Assembly: GCF_026242195.1 (NCBI RefSeq)
Contig: NZ_RKLV01000005.1
Location: 1 to 64,000, forward strand
Direction of reading: 5' to 3'
Length of the DNA: 64,000 bases
From: Halorutilus salinus
Lineage (GTDB): Archaea; Halobacteriota; Halobacteria; Halobacteriales; Halorutilaceae
This document shows positions 1 to 7,592 of the stretch, in pieces. Under the pieces are notes generated by a model. The model had not been told where the DNA came from, made no database searches, and worked only from the letters and a program-made list of their open reading frames with translations. How positions within the stretch are numbered: the first letter of the stretch is position 1; the number at the start of each line of letters is the position of its first letter. The translations under genes were made by a program, and so were the position numbers.

Positions 1-476
1 GTCGTGCAGTGTACGTCGAGTACGGCTTGTGTGTCTGTGTCAACAAGTGCGGTTGTTTTGAGCGTCTGGACGTGGTAGTTCGTGCGGCGGCAGTAGTGTT
101 TGCTAGCGTTCTCGCGGTCGAAATACGTCGAGTCGATGGCGGCGTGTCCGGAGGTTTCGTGCTCCTGCGTGGAGAGGCGCAGGAGCACTCTCCAGACTTC
201 CATCGTCAATCTGTCAAACGCCTTTACTAACGTCGAGTGATCAGGTAATTCGTCGGGTTCAAGCCCTATCTCAGCCAGAATGTGTGGCATTTCACTCAGC
301 CAATCCAAAGCAGTGCGGTAGGATTCACCGAGATAAACTCGGAGGCAGTGCAGTGAAACGACAGCGTAATCGGCGAATCCGCCACCCCCTGTCGGGGCGG
401 CGGATTCGCCTCGTCCACCGACAGCATTTTTTGCTAACGTCACTACTCTTTGAGTGAAGCGGGAGATTTTCGACAT
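1..476 (-). CDS. IS5-family transposase, N-terminal part (cut by window edge)
   Basis: Reading the minus strand from ATG at 474-476 gives an uninterrupted frame of about 158 residues running off the window edge. It begins MSKISRFTQRVV and contains a glycine-rich GGRGESAAPTGGGGFADY stretch. These match the haloarchaeal IS5-type (ISH1-like) transposases as I remember them. The segment HAAIDSTYF carries the probable first Asp of the DDE catalytic triad; the other catalytic residues lie outside the window. Isoleucine codons are mostly ATC/ATT, unlike resident genes. Whether the element is intact cannot be judged here. The family call rests on recognition, not on a search. Confidence 0.85.
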   Translation of the reverse strand, partial: MSKISRFTQRVVTLAKNAVGGRGESAAPTGGGGFADYAVVSLHCLRVYLGESYRTALDWLSEMPHILAEIGLEPDELPDHSTLVKAFDRLTMEVWRVLLRLSTQEHETSGHAAIDSTYFDRENASKHYCRRTNYHVQTLKTTALVDTDTQAVLDVHCT

Positions 477-535
477 GTCCAACTCGATGTTTCCCGCTTC
501 ATTCTCCTTGCTCTAACGATACAATCCATCGCTAC

Positions 536-661
536 CTAGTGATTCACCAGAGCCTAGTTGACGTAGCCATCGACAGCAACCGGCGCGTCACACAGGTCGA
601 AGACGGCAGGTACGTCGTCATGGTCGACGGCGTCCGTTACGTCTACGAATCCGAGAATTAG
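536..661 (+). pseudogene. 3' remnant of an unknown gene beside the IS5 element
   Basis: An open frame enters from the insertion-element side and ends at TAG 659-661. Its tail reads LVDVAIDSNRRVTQVEDG followed by YVVMVDGVRYVYESEN. There is no convincing start codon or ribosome binding site (GTG at 539 is possible), and the frame begins right where the IS5 element should end. The simplest reading is that the element, or a deletion next to it, removed the 5' part of this gene. The family is not recognised. It could instead be a very short intact protein. The exact IS boundary was not identified. Confidence 0.4.
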
Positions 662-729
662 GGCGTCGTACCATCTCCTGTTCGTTCACGGACGACGAAT
701 CCGCGTCCAACCCATACCGTTCCTCAACC

Positions 730-1713
730 GTGTCGCGTGTGAGGTACGAGTCACAGCGCCGGCGGAACACGAATATTGATGTGGGCGCGTCTATAATCCG
801 TGGCGTGGAACTCCCGTTGGACGCGCCCCTCGTCCGTCGTATCACCAACGACTGGGGCGAGATAACCGACGACTACTCCGAGATACGGACACGTGTCGTT
901 CTCGACGGCGCGAGCCTCGTCGACGTGCACGTCAAGGGCGTGGGTCTGAGGTACGACGCGACGATGAACGGTATCGAGGTCGCACGCTCACAAAAGAAGG
1001 GCGTCTCACTCAACCGTCGGAACACGACCATACATCTGAACGCGCGTATACACCGCGACAGGCTACTCGAATGGTGGCGCACCCACGTCAACAACGGCGA
1101 ACGTACCGACCTCGTCATACGTCCCCATCTCACCGTCGATCTTCCGTCCGTCGACCTCTCGGCTATCGACTTCGCGGGCGTCCTCCCGACGCGTACGGGC
1201 GTCGACTCCTTCTCCGTCGAGACACCCAACTACACGAGCGGGTTCACGACGAGTATCGCCGACTCCGTACGGACACGTGAGGCGATGCGCGTCAAGGTTC
1301 TCGGAAAGACCGTCTTCGCGGTACAGAACGTCGACGCTTGGTGGGGAACCGCCGACGACGACGAGACGCCCCTTGACGTACGTGTCTCGCTCCGAAACCC
1401 CAACCCGTTCGCGGTCGGCTTCGAGGATCTCGGTTACACAGTCAACATGAACGGTATCGATCTCAGCGACGGAACCGTCGACGACTTCACGCTCCCCGCA
1501 CGCGGTTCGAAAACGGTCGGGTCGCGCGCCGTCCTCGACAACCAACGTATCGCCGACTGGTGGGCGAGCCATCTCCGCAGGGACGAGCGCACCAGCACGG
1601 AGATAACCTTCGACGGTACCGTGACAGCCCTCGGACTCAGCCGCGATGTCGGCGGACGTAGCTACACCGACAGCTTCGAAACCGACCTTTTCGCGGGCGG
1701 TCTGCCGTCGTAG
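730..1713 (+). CDS. LEA14-like protein with two WHy-type domains
   Basis: The 327-residue protein has two similar halves, about residues 40-140 and 215-305. Each holds the LEA type-2/WHy pattern of a beta strand, a (xN)PNP-like turn (clear as RNPNPF in the second half), a xMNGI segment, and a closing W-W-x-S/T-H motif (LLEWWRTHVNN, IADWWASHLRR). Archaeal LEA14-like proteins are usually anchored outside the membrane by an N-terminal helix and are linked to stress or desiccation. Here no membrane segment or signal is seen after the GTG start. The frame stays open upstream to about 661, so the 5' end may be mis-set or truncated by the nearby IS-related rearrangement. Confidence 0.65.
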   Translation: MSRVRYESQRRRNTNIDVGASIIRGVELPLDAPLVRRITNDWGEITDDYSEIRTRVVLDGASLVDVHVKGVGLRYDATMNGIEVARSQKKGVSLNRRNTTIHLNARIHRDRLLEWWRTHVNNGERTDLVIRPHLTVDLPSVDLSAIDFAGVLPTRTGVDSFSVETPNYTSGFTTSIADSVRTREAMRVKVLGKTVFAVQNVDAWWGTADDDETPLDVRVSLRNPNPFAVGFEDLGYTVNMNGIDLSDGTVDDFTLPARGSKTVGSRAVLDNQRIADWWASHLRRDERTSTEITFDGTVTALGLSRDVGGRSYTDSFETDLFAGGLPS

Positions 1714-1876
1714 ACCCACCGTCCCTCTGAGACGCGTTTAGCCGTCCGTCGTACTTCTCCGAACAGCTGTCCTATCTATCTGTCTGTTTGTTGTTTAATT
1801 CTGCCCGGTTAAGTTATAGACCACACCAAGGTTTATTAACCACCGTTAGTTATGACCGACCGGACGAGGTAGAAAG

Positions 1877-2158
1877 ATGAGGCTAAGAGAGATGAGGAAC
1901 GAGATAGAGGACTCCGTCGACCCCCCCGTGGAGGAAAGCATGGTACTCGACAGTATGGGTGACACGGAACTCGAAGCGCCGGGCGGCGAGTCCGAGACGG
2001 TCGCACAGGTGCTCGAACGCGGCGGGACGGAGACGTACGGGACGACCGTCGAACTTTACGAGTCGATACTCGGTAACCTGAGCGAGGCGTACGTCGGCAG
2101 GAAGGGCTACGACGACCGTGGACCCAACCTCGAACCTAAAGAACACGTTTCGTTTTAG
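1877..2158 (+). CDS. DUF5789-like small haloarchaeal protein
   Basis: The 93-residue acidic protein follows the layout of haloarchaeal DUF5789 proteins: a region near MGDTELEAPGGESETVAQVL and a C-terminal ELYESILGNLSEAYVGRKGY segment ending in GYDDRGPN. The role of the family is unknown. The start is an ATG shortly after a GAGGT sequence. A TATA-like box (TTTATTA, about 1832) lies upstream. A seven-codon frame (1852-1872, with stop) precedes the start and may be a leader peptide or chance. The gene is convergent with the cold-shock gene, and a perfect hairpin lies between them. The family call is from memory of the pattern. Confidence 0.65.
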   Translation: MRLREMRNEIEDSVDPPVEESMVLDSMGDTELEAPGGESETVAQVLERGGTETYGTTVELYESILGNLSEAYVGRKGYDDRGPNLEPKEHVSF

Positions 2159-2185
2159 CTCGCGCTACGTGGTTAGTACATAGAA

Positions 2186-2204
2186 ACCCGCGTCAGCCGC
2201 GGGT
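2186..2204. terminator. Hairpin between convergent genes
   Basis: ACCCGCG (2186-2192) and CGCGGGT (2198-2204) form a perfect 7-bp stem with a five-base loop. It lies in the 51-bp gap between the end of the DUF5789-like gene and the stop of the cold-shock gene. A role as a bidirectional transcription end or mRNA 3' stabiliser is inferred from position; no T-tract is obvious. Confidence 0.45.
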
Positions 2205-2209
2205 GTAGT

Positions 2210-2410
2210 CTATACGCGCTCCAGGTTGGTGGCGCGCGGACCCTTGTCTGCTTCCTCGACCTCGAAACGGACGTCCTGACCCTCTTCTAGGTCAGGACCC
2301 TCTATGTCTTCCATGTGGAAGAAAACGTCCTCGGAGTCGTCGTCGTCGTTACGTTCTATGAAACCGTAGCCCTTCCTATCATGGAAGAAGCCGATCGTGC
2401 CTTCTGTCAT
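2210..2410 (-). CDS. cspA: Cold-shock domain protein
   Basis: The 66-residue protein is a single cold-shock domain, the usual length for CspA-type proteins. It carries the RNP1-like motif KGYGFIER (around residues 13-20) and the RNP2-like motif VFFHM. These surfaces bind single-stranded RNA or DNA and melt RNA structure. It is much more acidic than bacterial homologues (DDDDSED insertion before RNP2), as expected in a salt-in cell. It stands alone and converges on the DUF5789-like gene. Confidence 0.93.
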   Translation of the reverse strand: MTEGTIGFFHDRKGYGFIERNDDDDSEDVFFHMEDIEGPDLEEGQDVRFEVEEADKGPRATNLERV

Positions 2411-2520
2411 GCGGCAGTCTATCTTCCGCGGGGATCTATAAAGCCCTTGTGTTAAACAGCCGGTTTGGGAAGCCGTCTCACGACCCGTACAGTCTTACCG
2501 TGGAGTGACGTACGACGCCC

Positions 2521-2706
2521 ATGACCGAATGCGACTACTGCGGAAACGACGTGTACGGAGACGAACCCGTCTTCGTCATGGAGGAGCGTGAGTTCAGACG
2601 CGTCGAAACCGGTGCATTCTGCAACTACGCGTGTCTGTCGGCGTACATAGACGACGAAGGACTCGCCGACGGTGCTGTGTGCGAGGTGGATGTCGGAGAA
2701 GAATAA
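2521..2706 (+). CDS. Small zinc-ribbon protein
   Basis: The 61-residue protein has CDYCG at residues 4-8 and a second cysteine pair in FCNYACL, making a CxxC...CxxxC zinc-binding pattern. The rest is acidic. Haloarchaea carry many such mini-proteins, several of which affect biofilm, motility or stress responses, but this one cannot be assigned. The start is the first ATG; no strong Shine-Dalgarno is seen, consistent with leaderless expression. Confidence 0.7.
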   Translation: MTECDYCGNDVYGDEPVFVMEEREFRRVETGAFCNYACLSAYIDDEGLADGAVCEVDVGEE

Positions 2707-2766
2707 CCGTTGTCGTGCGGGGCGGGGTAACGACGCGAATTTAACCCACGAGTCTCTAAGAGGTCT

Positions 2767-3000
2767 ATGCGCGAACAGGAGATACGTCTCGTCCACGAGG
2801 CGGGCGTCTGGGTAGCGATCGATGTCGGAACGGGCGTAACGGCGCACGGCGGTACGCGTGACGAGGCGTTGACGAGCCTTGACGCCGAACTCGCAGGGCG
2901 CGACGACCGGAACGAGGGCGGTATCGAGGACGCCGAAGACCTACGCCGTGAGGTGGGTGTCGAAGACGGTGCTCTCACCGACGCCGACGAAGGAACCTGA
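2767..3000 (+). CDS. HicB-like small protein (possible orphan antitoxin)
   Basis: The 77-residue protein starts with a HicB-like fold: strand IRLVHEAGVWVAIDVG, then GVTAHGGTRDEALTSLDA, resembling the partial RNase-H fold of HicB antitoxins. The C-terminal half is acidic and unstructured. No HicA toxin lies on either side; the next gene starts 2 bp after the stop and encodes a membrane protein. In haloarchaea such HicB-like proteins are common and need not belong to toxin pairs. A TATA-like ATTTAA lies about 30 nt before the ATG. Confidence 0.55.
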   Translation: MREQEIRLVHEAGVWVAIDVGTGVTAHGGTRDEALTSLDAELAGRDDRNEGGIEDAEDLRREVGVEDGALTDADEGT

Positions 3001-3001
3001 G

Positions 3002-3385
3002 ATGGGGGGTATAGACACCGACGAACTCCCGACGACGGTAGACGTTCTCCGTTACGGCGAACCCGGTGCCGATCCTACGTACATGATGGTTCCGGGCGAC
3101 GACGGAACCAAGGTCGTGGGCGCGCACTCACGTGAGGCTATGCGCCACAGGAGACGCAGACTCGGCGTCGGTATCGTCGTCGCGGGCGTCGTCGCCGGCG
3201 TGGGCTACTACCTCGGCGAGCTTCTCGTCTCCGCCTTGGGCTTTCTCGTGGTCGTCGCCGTCGCCGGCTACGAACGTCTCAGACCCGACGGCGTTCCTGA
3301 GGTCGTCGGAAGAAACGTCCACGCAGAGGAGGCGCTCGAAACGTACGAGATCGAGGGCTACGTCGACGAGGTCTTCGTTATGTAG
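3002..3385 (+). CDS. Membrane protein of unknown function
   Basis: The ATG at 3002 follows the stop of the HicB-like gene by one base, so the two are probably co-transcribed. The 127-residue protein has an acidic N-terminal half (residues 1-50) and a basic RHRRRRLG turn. Two closely spaced membrane helices follow (about 55-95), then an acidic tail ending YEIEGYVDEVFVM. A longer frame begins at 2879 but overlaps the previous gene, so the later start is preferred. The family is not recognised. A diverged copy of its last codons lies 73 bp downstream. Confidence 0.6.
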   Translation: MGGIDTDELPTTVDVLRYGEPGADPTYMMVPGDDGTKVVGAHSREAMRHRRRRLGVGIVVAGVVAGVGYYLGELLVSALGFLVVVAVAGYERLRPDGVPEVVGRNVHAEEALETYEIEGYVDEVFVM

Positions 3386-3398
3386 ACAGCCTTCCGAG
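3362..3398 (+). repeat. Direct repeat, copy 1: gene 3' end
   Basis: The last codons and stop of the membrane protein gene, plus 13 bases beyond, recur at 3435-3471 with about 31 of 37 bases identical and the TAG at the same relative place. Confidence 0.6.
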
Positions 3399-3434
3399 CG
3401 ATCGCGCATTCGACGGGTTCGGTGACGGTGACGT

Positions 3435-3471
3435 GTCGACGAGGTCTTCGTCAGGTAGGTATTCTTCCGAG
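3435..3471 (+). repeat. Direct repeat, copy 2: gene 3'-end remnant
   Basis: In frame this copy reads VDEVFVR then stop, against VDEVFVM then stop in the intact gene. It looks like the scrap of a duplicated gene end, directly upstream of the TnpB element. Confidence 0.5.
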
Positions 3472-3657
3472 GGGTTACGCGGTTTCACCTAATTCGAGGC
3501 GGAGGCCCCACCCTCAAGGAGCGCCGGGCTTCCGGCTCCGGCGGAAGCACAAGCGAGTAGGGTGGGGAGGAAGCCGACCCGGCATTGACCAACCGCCAGA
3601 CTGGTGCCTTCGAACTCCCAATTATTAAGTAACTACAACGTCATATATGAAAATATC

Positions 3658-4926
3658 GTGGAATACCGTCGAACCGCCGTTATCAAGCTCGATACACCCG
3701 AAGGAGCGGATACACACCTGCGGGAGACTATCGAGCAATTCAAATACTGTTCCAACACCGCGAGCGAGTGGTGCTGGCACGGGCGTCACCAGATTCCGGA
3801 GGAATCTGGTTGCCAACCAGAAACGCCGCGCGTTTCTGGTGACGACAACGGCTACCACGTCACCTCGAAAGCAAAGGCGGAAGATGCGCTGTACGACCAG
3901 CTACGCGAGGATACAGAGTTGACTGCAAACCTCGTCCAGAAAGGGATTCATCAGGCCGTCGAAGCCATCAAGAGTGGTGTCGAACGGCTCAAAAACGACC
4001 ACGATACGTCACGTCCGGCGTTCACAGCGGATACCGCCGTCTACGATAAGCGAAGCGCCACGTTCCACCGCGACCACGTTTCGCTATCGACACCGGACGG
4101 GCGTATCGAGTGCGACTATATTCTCCCCGACGACGCTGACACACCGCCAACGAAGTACGTGACCAACGAGGACTACGAGTTTCGGCGGGCAACTCTCCAT
4201 CGGCGTGACGGTGACTGGTATCTCCATGCGTCGATGCTCAAAGAGGACGACGACACCGACACCACTACCGGGCACAGAACAGTCCTCGGTGTGGACCTCG
4301 GTGTAAACCAACTCGCGGTCGCTTCGACCGGACGGTTCTGGTCGGCAGATGAGTTCAACCACTGGAAGCGAGAGTACGAGAAACGGCGTGGCGACCTCCA
4401 ACAGTGCGGAACACGAGCGGCACACGACGCGATAGCAGGCGTCGAGCGCAAAGAGGACGGTCGCTTCGAGATATTCCTGCACCGTGTCGCCAACGAACTC
4501 GTATCTGAAGCCGCCGAACACGACTGTTCGCATATCGTGTTTGAGGACCTGACCGACATTCGTGAGAACGTGCCAGAAGCATCGTGGCACCATCTGTGGG
4601 CGTTCCGTCGCCTCTTCGAGTACGTCGAATACAAAGCCAGAGAGCAGAGCATTGAAGCCGTCCAAGTGGACCCACGGAACACGTCGAAGCGGTGTTCGAC
4701 CTGTGGGTTTACCCACGATGATAACCGCCACGGCGAGGACTTCGAGTGTCAGAAGTGCGGCTACCAGAACCACGCTGACTACAACGCTTCCAAAAACATC
4801 GGCTTGCAGTATCTCCGGCGTCGGCAAAACGCAGACGACGGAGGCGCACGCGTAGACGTGCGCTTGAATCGCGGGACGCTGAACGTGAGTGGGGAGTACA
4901 ACCCTCCTGCCTCGGCTGAGGCATAG
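3658..4926 (+). CDS. tnpB: TnpB, RNA-guided nuclease of an IS1341-type element
   Basis: The protein shows the full TnpB core: RuvC-I Asp in GVDLGVN, RuvC-II Glu in VFEDLTDIREN, a four-cysteine zinc finger (CSTCGF...CQKCGY), and RuvC-III Asp in NHADYNASKNI. All catalytic positions look intact. GTG at 3658 is preferred because haloarchaeal TnpBs begin with VEYRRTAV; the frame itself is open from 3604. TnpB is known to be an omega-RNA-guided DNA nuclease whose guide comes from the element's right end. Isoleucine codons (6 ATC, 5 ATT, 2 ATA) differ from resident genes, so the element looks recently acquired. Confidence 0.92.
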   Translation: MEYRRTAVIKLDTPEGADTHLRETIEQFKYCSNTASEWCWHGRHQIPEESGCQPETPRVSGDDNGYHVTSKAKAEDALYDQLREDTELTANLVQKGIHQAVEAIKSGVERLKNDHDTSRPAFTADTAVYDKRSATFHRDHVSLSTPDGRIECDYILPDDADTPPTKYVTNEDYEFRRATLHRRDGDWYLHASMLKEDDDTDTTTGHRTVLGVDLGVNQLAVASTGRFWSADEFNHWKREYEKRRGDLQQCGTRAAHDAIAGVERKEDGRFEIFLHRVANELVSEAAEHDCSHIVFEDLTDIRENVPEASWHHLWAFRRLFEYVEYKAREQSIEAVQVDPRNTSKRCSTCGFTHDDNRHGEDFECQKCGYQNHADYNASKNIGLQYLRRRQNADDGGARVDVRLNRGTLNVSGEYNPPASAEA

Positions 4927-5000
4927 AACGGGAGTCCACGCGAAAGCCCTACCCTCAACGAGCGAGCGGGTCCTTAGACCCCGAGCGAAGTAGGGTAGGG
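4927..5000 (+). ncRNA. Candidate omega-RNA scaffold (sotRNA-like) at TnpB 3' end
   Basis: In characterised TnpB systems the guide RNA covers the end of tnpB and the element's right end, and its guide is the flanking host DNA. Here the right-end hairpin (outer stem 4947-4955 with 4992-5000, inner stem GGGTC/GACCC) sits just after the tnpB stop. Haloarchaeal IS1341 elements are known to give sense-overlapping sotRNAs at this place. The RNA probably starts inside tnpB, and its guide would be the bases from about 5001 on. Boundaries are inferred. Confidence 0.4.
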
Positions 5001-5004
5001 TAGT

Positions 5005-5388
5005 TTACTCGCGGCGTATCTTAACCGCCGTCGTACGTACCACGTCCTCGACTATCTCGTCCGAATGCGACTCGGAGAGACGTTCAACCACGACATCGCC
5101 CGCGTCCTCTATCATCTCCTCCGTGTGGTCGTCGAAGACGGCGCGCACGCCGCGGCGTATACAGTCCTGCACCGTTTCGGACATACCTACGACGGGGAGG
5201 TTGGTTATAACGGCGTCTTCAAGATCGCGTAGAAAGCTCTCCTGGTTCTCCTCCTTGAGGCTCTGAACCACGCGCTCGCCCACCTCGTCGACTATCTCCT
5301 GCTTCTGTTCCTCCGAAAGACCTTCGAGCATACCCCCAACCGGGTCGTATGCCGTGTCTAACTCGCGTTCGAGTTCTTCGTCTGTCAT
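5005..5388 (-). CDS. Acidic hypothetical protein
   Basis: The 127-residue, highly acidic protein has no signal or membrane segment. It seems to contain repeated helical units with related wording, for example SEEQKQEIVDEVGERVV, HTEEMIEDAGDVVVERL and HSDEIVEDVVRTTAVKI. This points to internal duplication of a helical motif of about 30 residues. No family is recognised. Its stop codon lies 4 bp from the TnpB element's right hairpin, which may also end its transcript. It uses the native ATA-rich codon style. Confidence 0.55.
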   Translation of the reverse strand: MTDEELERELDTAYDPVGGMLEGLSEEQKQEIVDEVGERVVQSLKEENQESFLRDLEDAVITNLPVVGMSETVQDCIRRGVRAVFDDHTEEMIEDAGDVVVERLSESHSDEIVEDVVRTTAVKIRRE

Positions 5389-5526
5389 TTACATCCCTCC
5401 TGAACGGTCGGTAGCCTCTCCTTCACCGGTACGGATCAGTCGGTGTTTGTCTCTTCGGTTTCTCTGCGCGACGGTCTCACGGCTTAGCACACCGAAGCCT
5501 CGGCGCAAGCCATGTCGTCGGACGGA

Positions 5527-6735
5527 TCAGGAGTACGCCGAGAGACCGAGCATCTCGTTACCGACGATGAGCTTCTGCACCTCCGTCGTGCCGTCCGGGA
5601 TCGTCATAACGCGCGCGTCGCGGTGGTACCTTTCGAGCGGGTACTCCTCCGAAAGCCCCATCGCACCGTGAACCTGTATACCCTCGTACGTCACCTCGTT
5701 GCATTTCTCGCACGCGTACCCCTTTGCGAGCGACGACATGAGACGCGCGTCCTCGTCAGCCTCGCTCAGGAGGTCGATGGCGTGGTACGCCAGACGCCGC
5801 GAAGCCTCCGTCTTCGCCTTCATACCGTACAGCTTCTCCTGTATAAGCTGGTGCTCGCCTATCTTCTTCCCGAACGACTCGCGGTCCTTTGCGTACTCCA
5901 CCGAGTCGTCGAGCGCCGCCTGCGATATACCCGTCGCCATCAGCGCCATCCCTGTACGCATGAACGCGAAGATAGCGTTGAGGGGCTTGAGTTCGAAGAA
6001 CAGGTCGACGACGCTTTGGGGATACGGAAGCATCTCGTTGAGGCTCTTCCCCTCGACAACGGCGTTGGATATCATCTTCGACAGGTTGTTGTCCTCCGGC
6101 ACGCGGACATCGTCGAGGTAGACCTCACCCGTCGGCGAAGCCTTCCAACCCATCTTGTGAAGCTCGCTCGTCTCGAACGGTGAGTTCTCCTTGTCGACGA
6201 GGAACATCTCGCGCGCGTCGGTCTCCTCGTTGTGCGCCGCGACGAGCAGAACGTCCGCAACAGGCGCGTTCGAGACCCACGTCTTCTGTCCGTTGAGCAC
6301 ATACTCGTCGCCGTCGGGACGCGCCGTCGTACCGAGATGAACGGTATCCGTTCCGCTCTTAGGCTCGCTTACGCCCAGACCCCCGATGATCTCGCCCGTT
6401 TCGAGCTTACCCATCATGGCGTCCTTCGTCTCATCGGAGGCGAACTCGACGAACATCGCAGGGAACGACATGTTGAGAGTGACGTTTAGTGAGGGCCAGA
6501 CGCGTGAGATCTCCTCGGAGCCGATTCCGTAGAAGGCGAGGTCTCCGAAGTAGTCGTCGGCAACGTCGGGCGAGAAGCCGATCCCCAACTCCTCCTTCAT
6601 CTTCGTCTGGTAGCCTATGATCTCGTCCTTCGAAAGCGCCTCGTCGTCCTTCTCGTCCACATCGGGCGCGACCTCTTCTTCGAGAAAGTCTCGGAGGCTG
6701 TCGCGGAAGAAACGTCGCTCCTCGTCTATCCTCAT
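5527..6735 (-). CDS. Acyl-CoA dehydrogenase with Asp at the catalytic-base position
   Basis: The 402-residue protein is a full-length FAD-dependent acyl-CoA dehydrogenase. It has an N-terminal helical domain, the beta domain with LGVSEPKSGTD and QKTWVSNA signatures, and a C-terminal helical domain with QVHGAMGLSEEYPLERYHRD. These enzymes put an alpha,beta double bond into acyl-CoA and pass electrons to ETF. The segment that is usually YEGT reads IPDGTTE, putting Asp381 in place of the catalytic Glu. Such an Asp is known in cyclohexanecarboxyl-CoA-type dehydrogenases. A divergent regulator gene and an acyl-CoA ligase lie close by, supporting an acyl-CoA pathway; the substrate is open. Confidence 0.85.
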   Translation of the reverse strand: MRIDEERRFFRDSLRDFLEEEVAPDVDEKDDEALSKDEIIGYQTKMKEELGIGFSPDVADDYFGDLAFYGIGSEEISRVWPSLNVTLNMSFPAMFVEFASDETKDAMMGKLETGEIIGGLGVSEPKSGTDTVHLGTTARPDGDEYVLNGQKTWVSNAPVADVLLVAAHNEETDAREMFLVDKENSPFETSELHKMGWKASPTGEVYLDDVRVPEDNNLSKMISNAVVEGKSLNEMLPYPQSVVDLFFELKPLNAIFAFMRTGMALMATGISQAALDDSVEYAKDRESFGKKIGEHQLIQEKLYGMKAKTEASRRLAYHAIDLLSEADEDARLMSSLAKGYACEKCNEVTYEGIQVHGAMGLSEEYPLERYHRDARVMTIPDGTTEVQKLIVGNEMLGLSAYS

Positions 6736-6845
6736 GCCTCAGCTCCTCCCTCGTCGGCAGGTACCGAGGCGTCTGTCTACATCACCGTGACACATACTTT
6801 CCATAGCGGTGTAGACCGGAAGTCGGTTGTCCCCTGAATAAGAGG

Positions 6846-7511
6846 CTACTTATTCGTAACCGTCCGGGGCATTATCTTCGCCTCCGCCTTACGCAGATGC
6901 TCCCCCGCCGTACTCGCTGTGCAGTCGAGAAGTTCGGCGACATCTTCGTGTGTCGCGCGCCGTGGGTTGTCGTAGTAGCCCACCTCGACAGCCGCACGGA
7001 TAACCTCGCGCTGTCTGTCGGTTAGGGTGCGCTCGAACTCGCTCTCCTCAGGAACGTACCTACCCACCTGACTCAGAACCGTCTCGGCGTTCTCCGTCAG
7101 ACGCATGAACTCGGGGAGTGACTCCTGTACGCGTTCGTTCTTTCCTACGACGGTCATCTCTATACCGTTGTCCGTAAAGTCGAAAGGCGTGTCGACGATC
7201 AGACCGTTCTCGTCGGCTATTTCGAGAAGGTCGGTAGCCGGACTCCCCGGCTTGAAACGGACGTACAGGTTGAAGCCGTCACCGTCGACGCTGAAGATCT
7301 CGCTTTCGACTATCTCCGTGTTCTCGTCGAGCCTCTCGGCGAGTTCGTCTGTCTCCCCCTCGCATCCGTAGACAACGACGCCGTCGCGGTTTGATAGAAG
7401 CGATACGTGCAACACCGTCTCGCGCTCCACGTCGAGTCCTTTGAGTATCTCCTCCTCCAACGGATGGAAGTAGCCGCCGGGCGGTTTGAGTACGTACCGG
7501 TAGTACCGCAT
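6846..7511 (-). CDS. HTH-10 (bacterio-opsin activator type) transcription regulator
   Basis: The 221-residue protein ends in an HTH-10 domain: LTDRQREVIRAAVEVGYYDNPRRATHEDVAELL and a following recognition helix TASTAGEHLRKAEAKI. This C-terminal module is shared with the Halobacterium bacterio-opsin activator and a large haloarchaeal regulator family. The N-terminal 150 residues form a sensor-like region without a recognised ligand domain. It lies upstream of the acyl-CoA dehydrogenase in the same direction and divergent from an acyl-CoA ligase. Control of those genes is plausible but inferred. Confidence 0.85.
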   Translation of the reverse strand: MRYYRYVLKPPGGYFHPLEEEILKGLDVERETVLHVSLLSNRDGVVVYGCEGETDELAERLDENTEIVESEIFSVDGDGFNLYVRFKPGSPATDLLEIADENGLIVDTPFDFTDNGIEMTVVGKNERVQESLPEFMRLTENAETVLSQVGRYVPEESEFERTLTDRQREVIRAAVEVGYYDNPRRATHEDVAELLDCTASTAGEHLRKAEAKIMPRTVTNK

Positions 7512-7592
7512 ATACCCGATACGGGTTCCTGAAATAAAAGCCTTCCATACACGGCAGAAGACACTATCGAAGCAGACACGTCTTTCGTCTAA

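Larger units (their letters stand above)
3506..5000 (+). mobile_element. IS1341-type (IS200/IS605 family, tnpB-only) element
   Basis: One tnpB gene is bracketed by two related hairpins. The left one (3506-3567) has a 9-bp outer stem CCCCACCCT/AGGGTGGGG and an inner stem GCTTCCG/CGGAAGC. The right one (4947-5000) has outer stem CCCTACCCT/AGGGTAGGG. Both also share CTCAAxGAGCG and AGCGAxTAGGGT strings. Subterminal hairpins and lack of inverted repeats or target duplication are typical of IS200/IS605 elements. No Y1 transposase gene (tnpA) is present, so movement would need one in trans. Exact cleavage sites are not resolved. The right end stops 4 bp before the stop codon of the next gene. Confidence 0.75.

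Noticed and set aside
4084-4827. Long minus-strand frame of 247 residues inside tnpB
   Set aside because: Antisense shadow of a well-supported tnpB; no start context and no recognisable domain.
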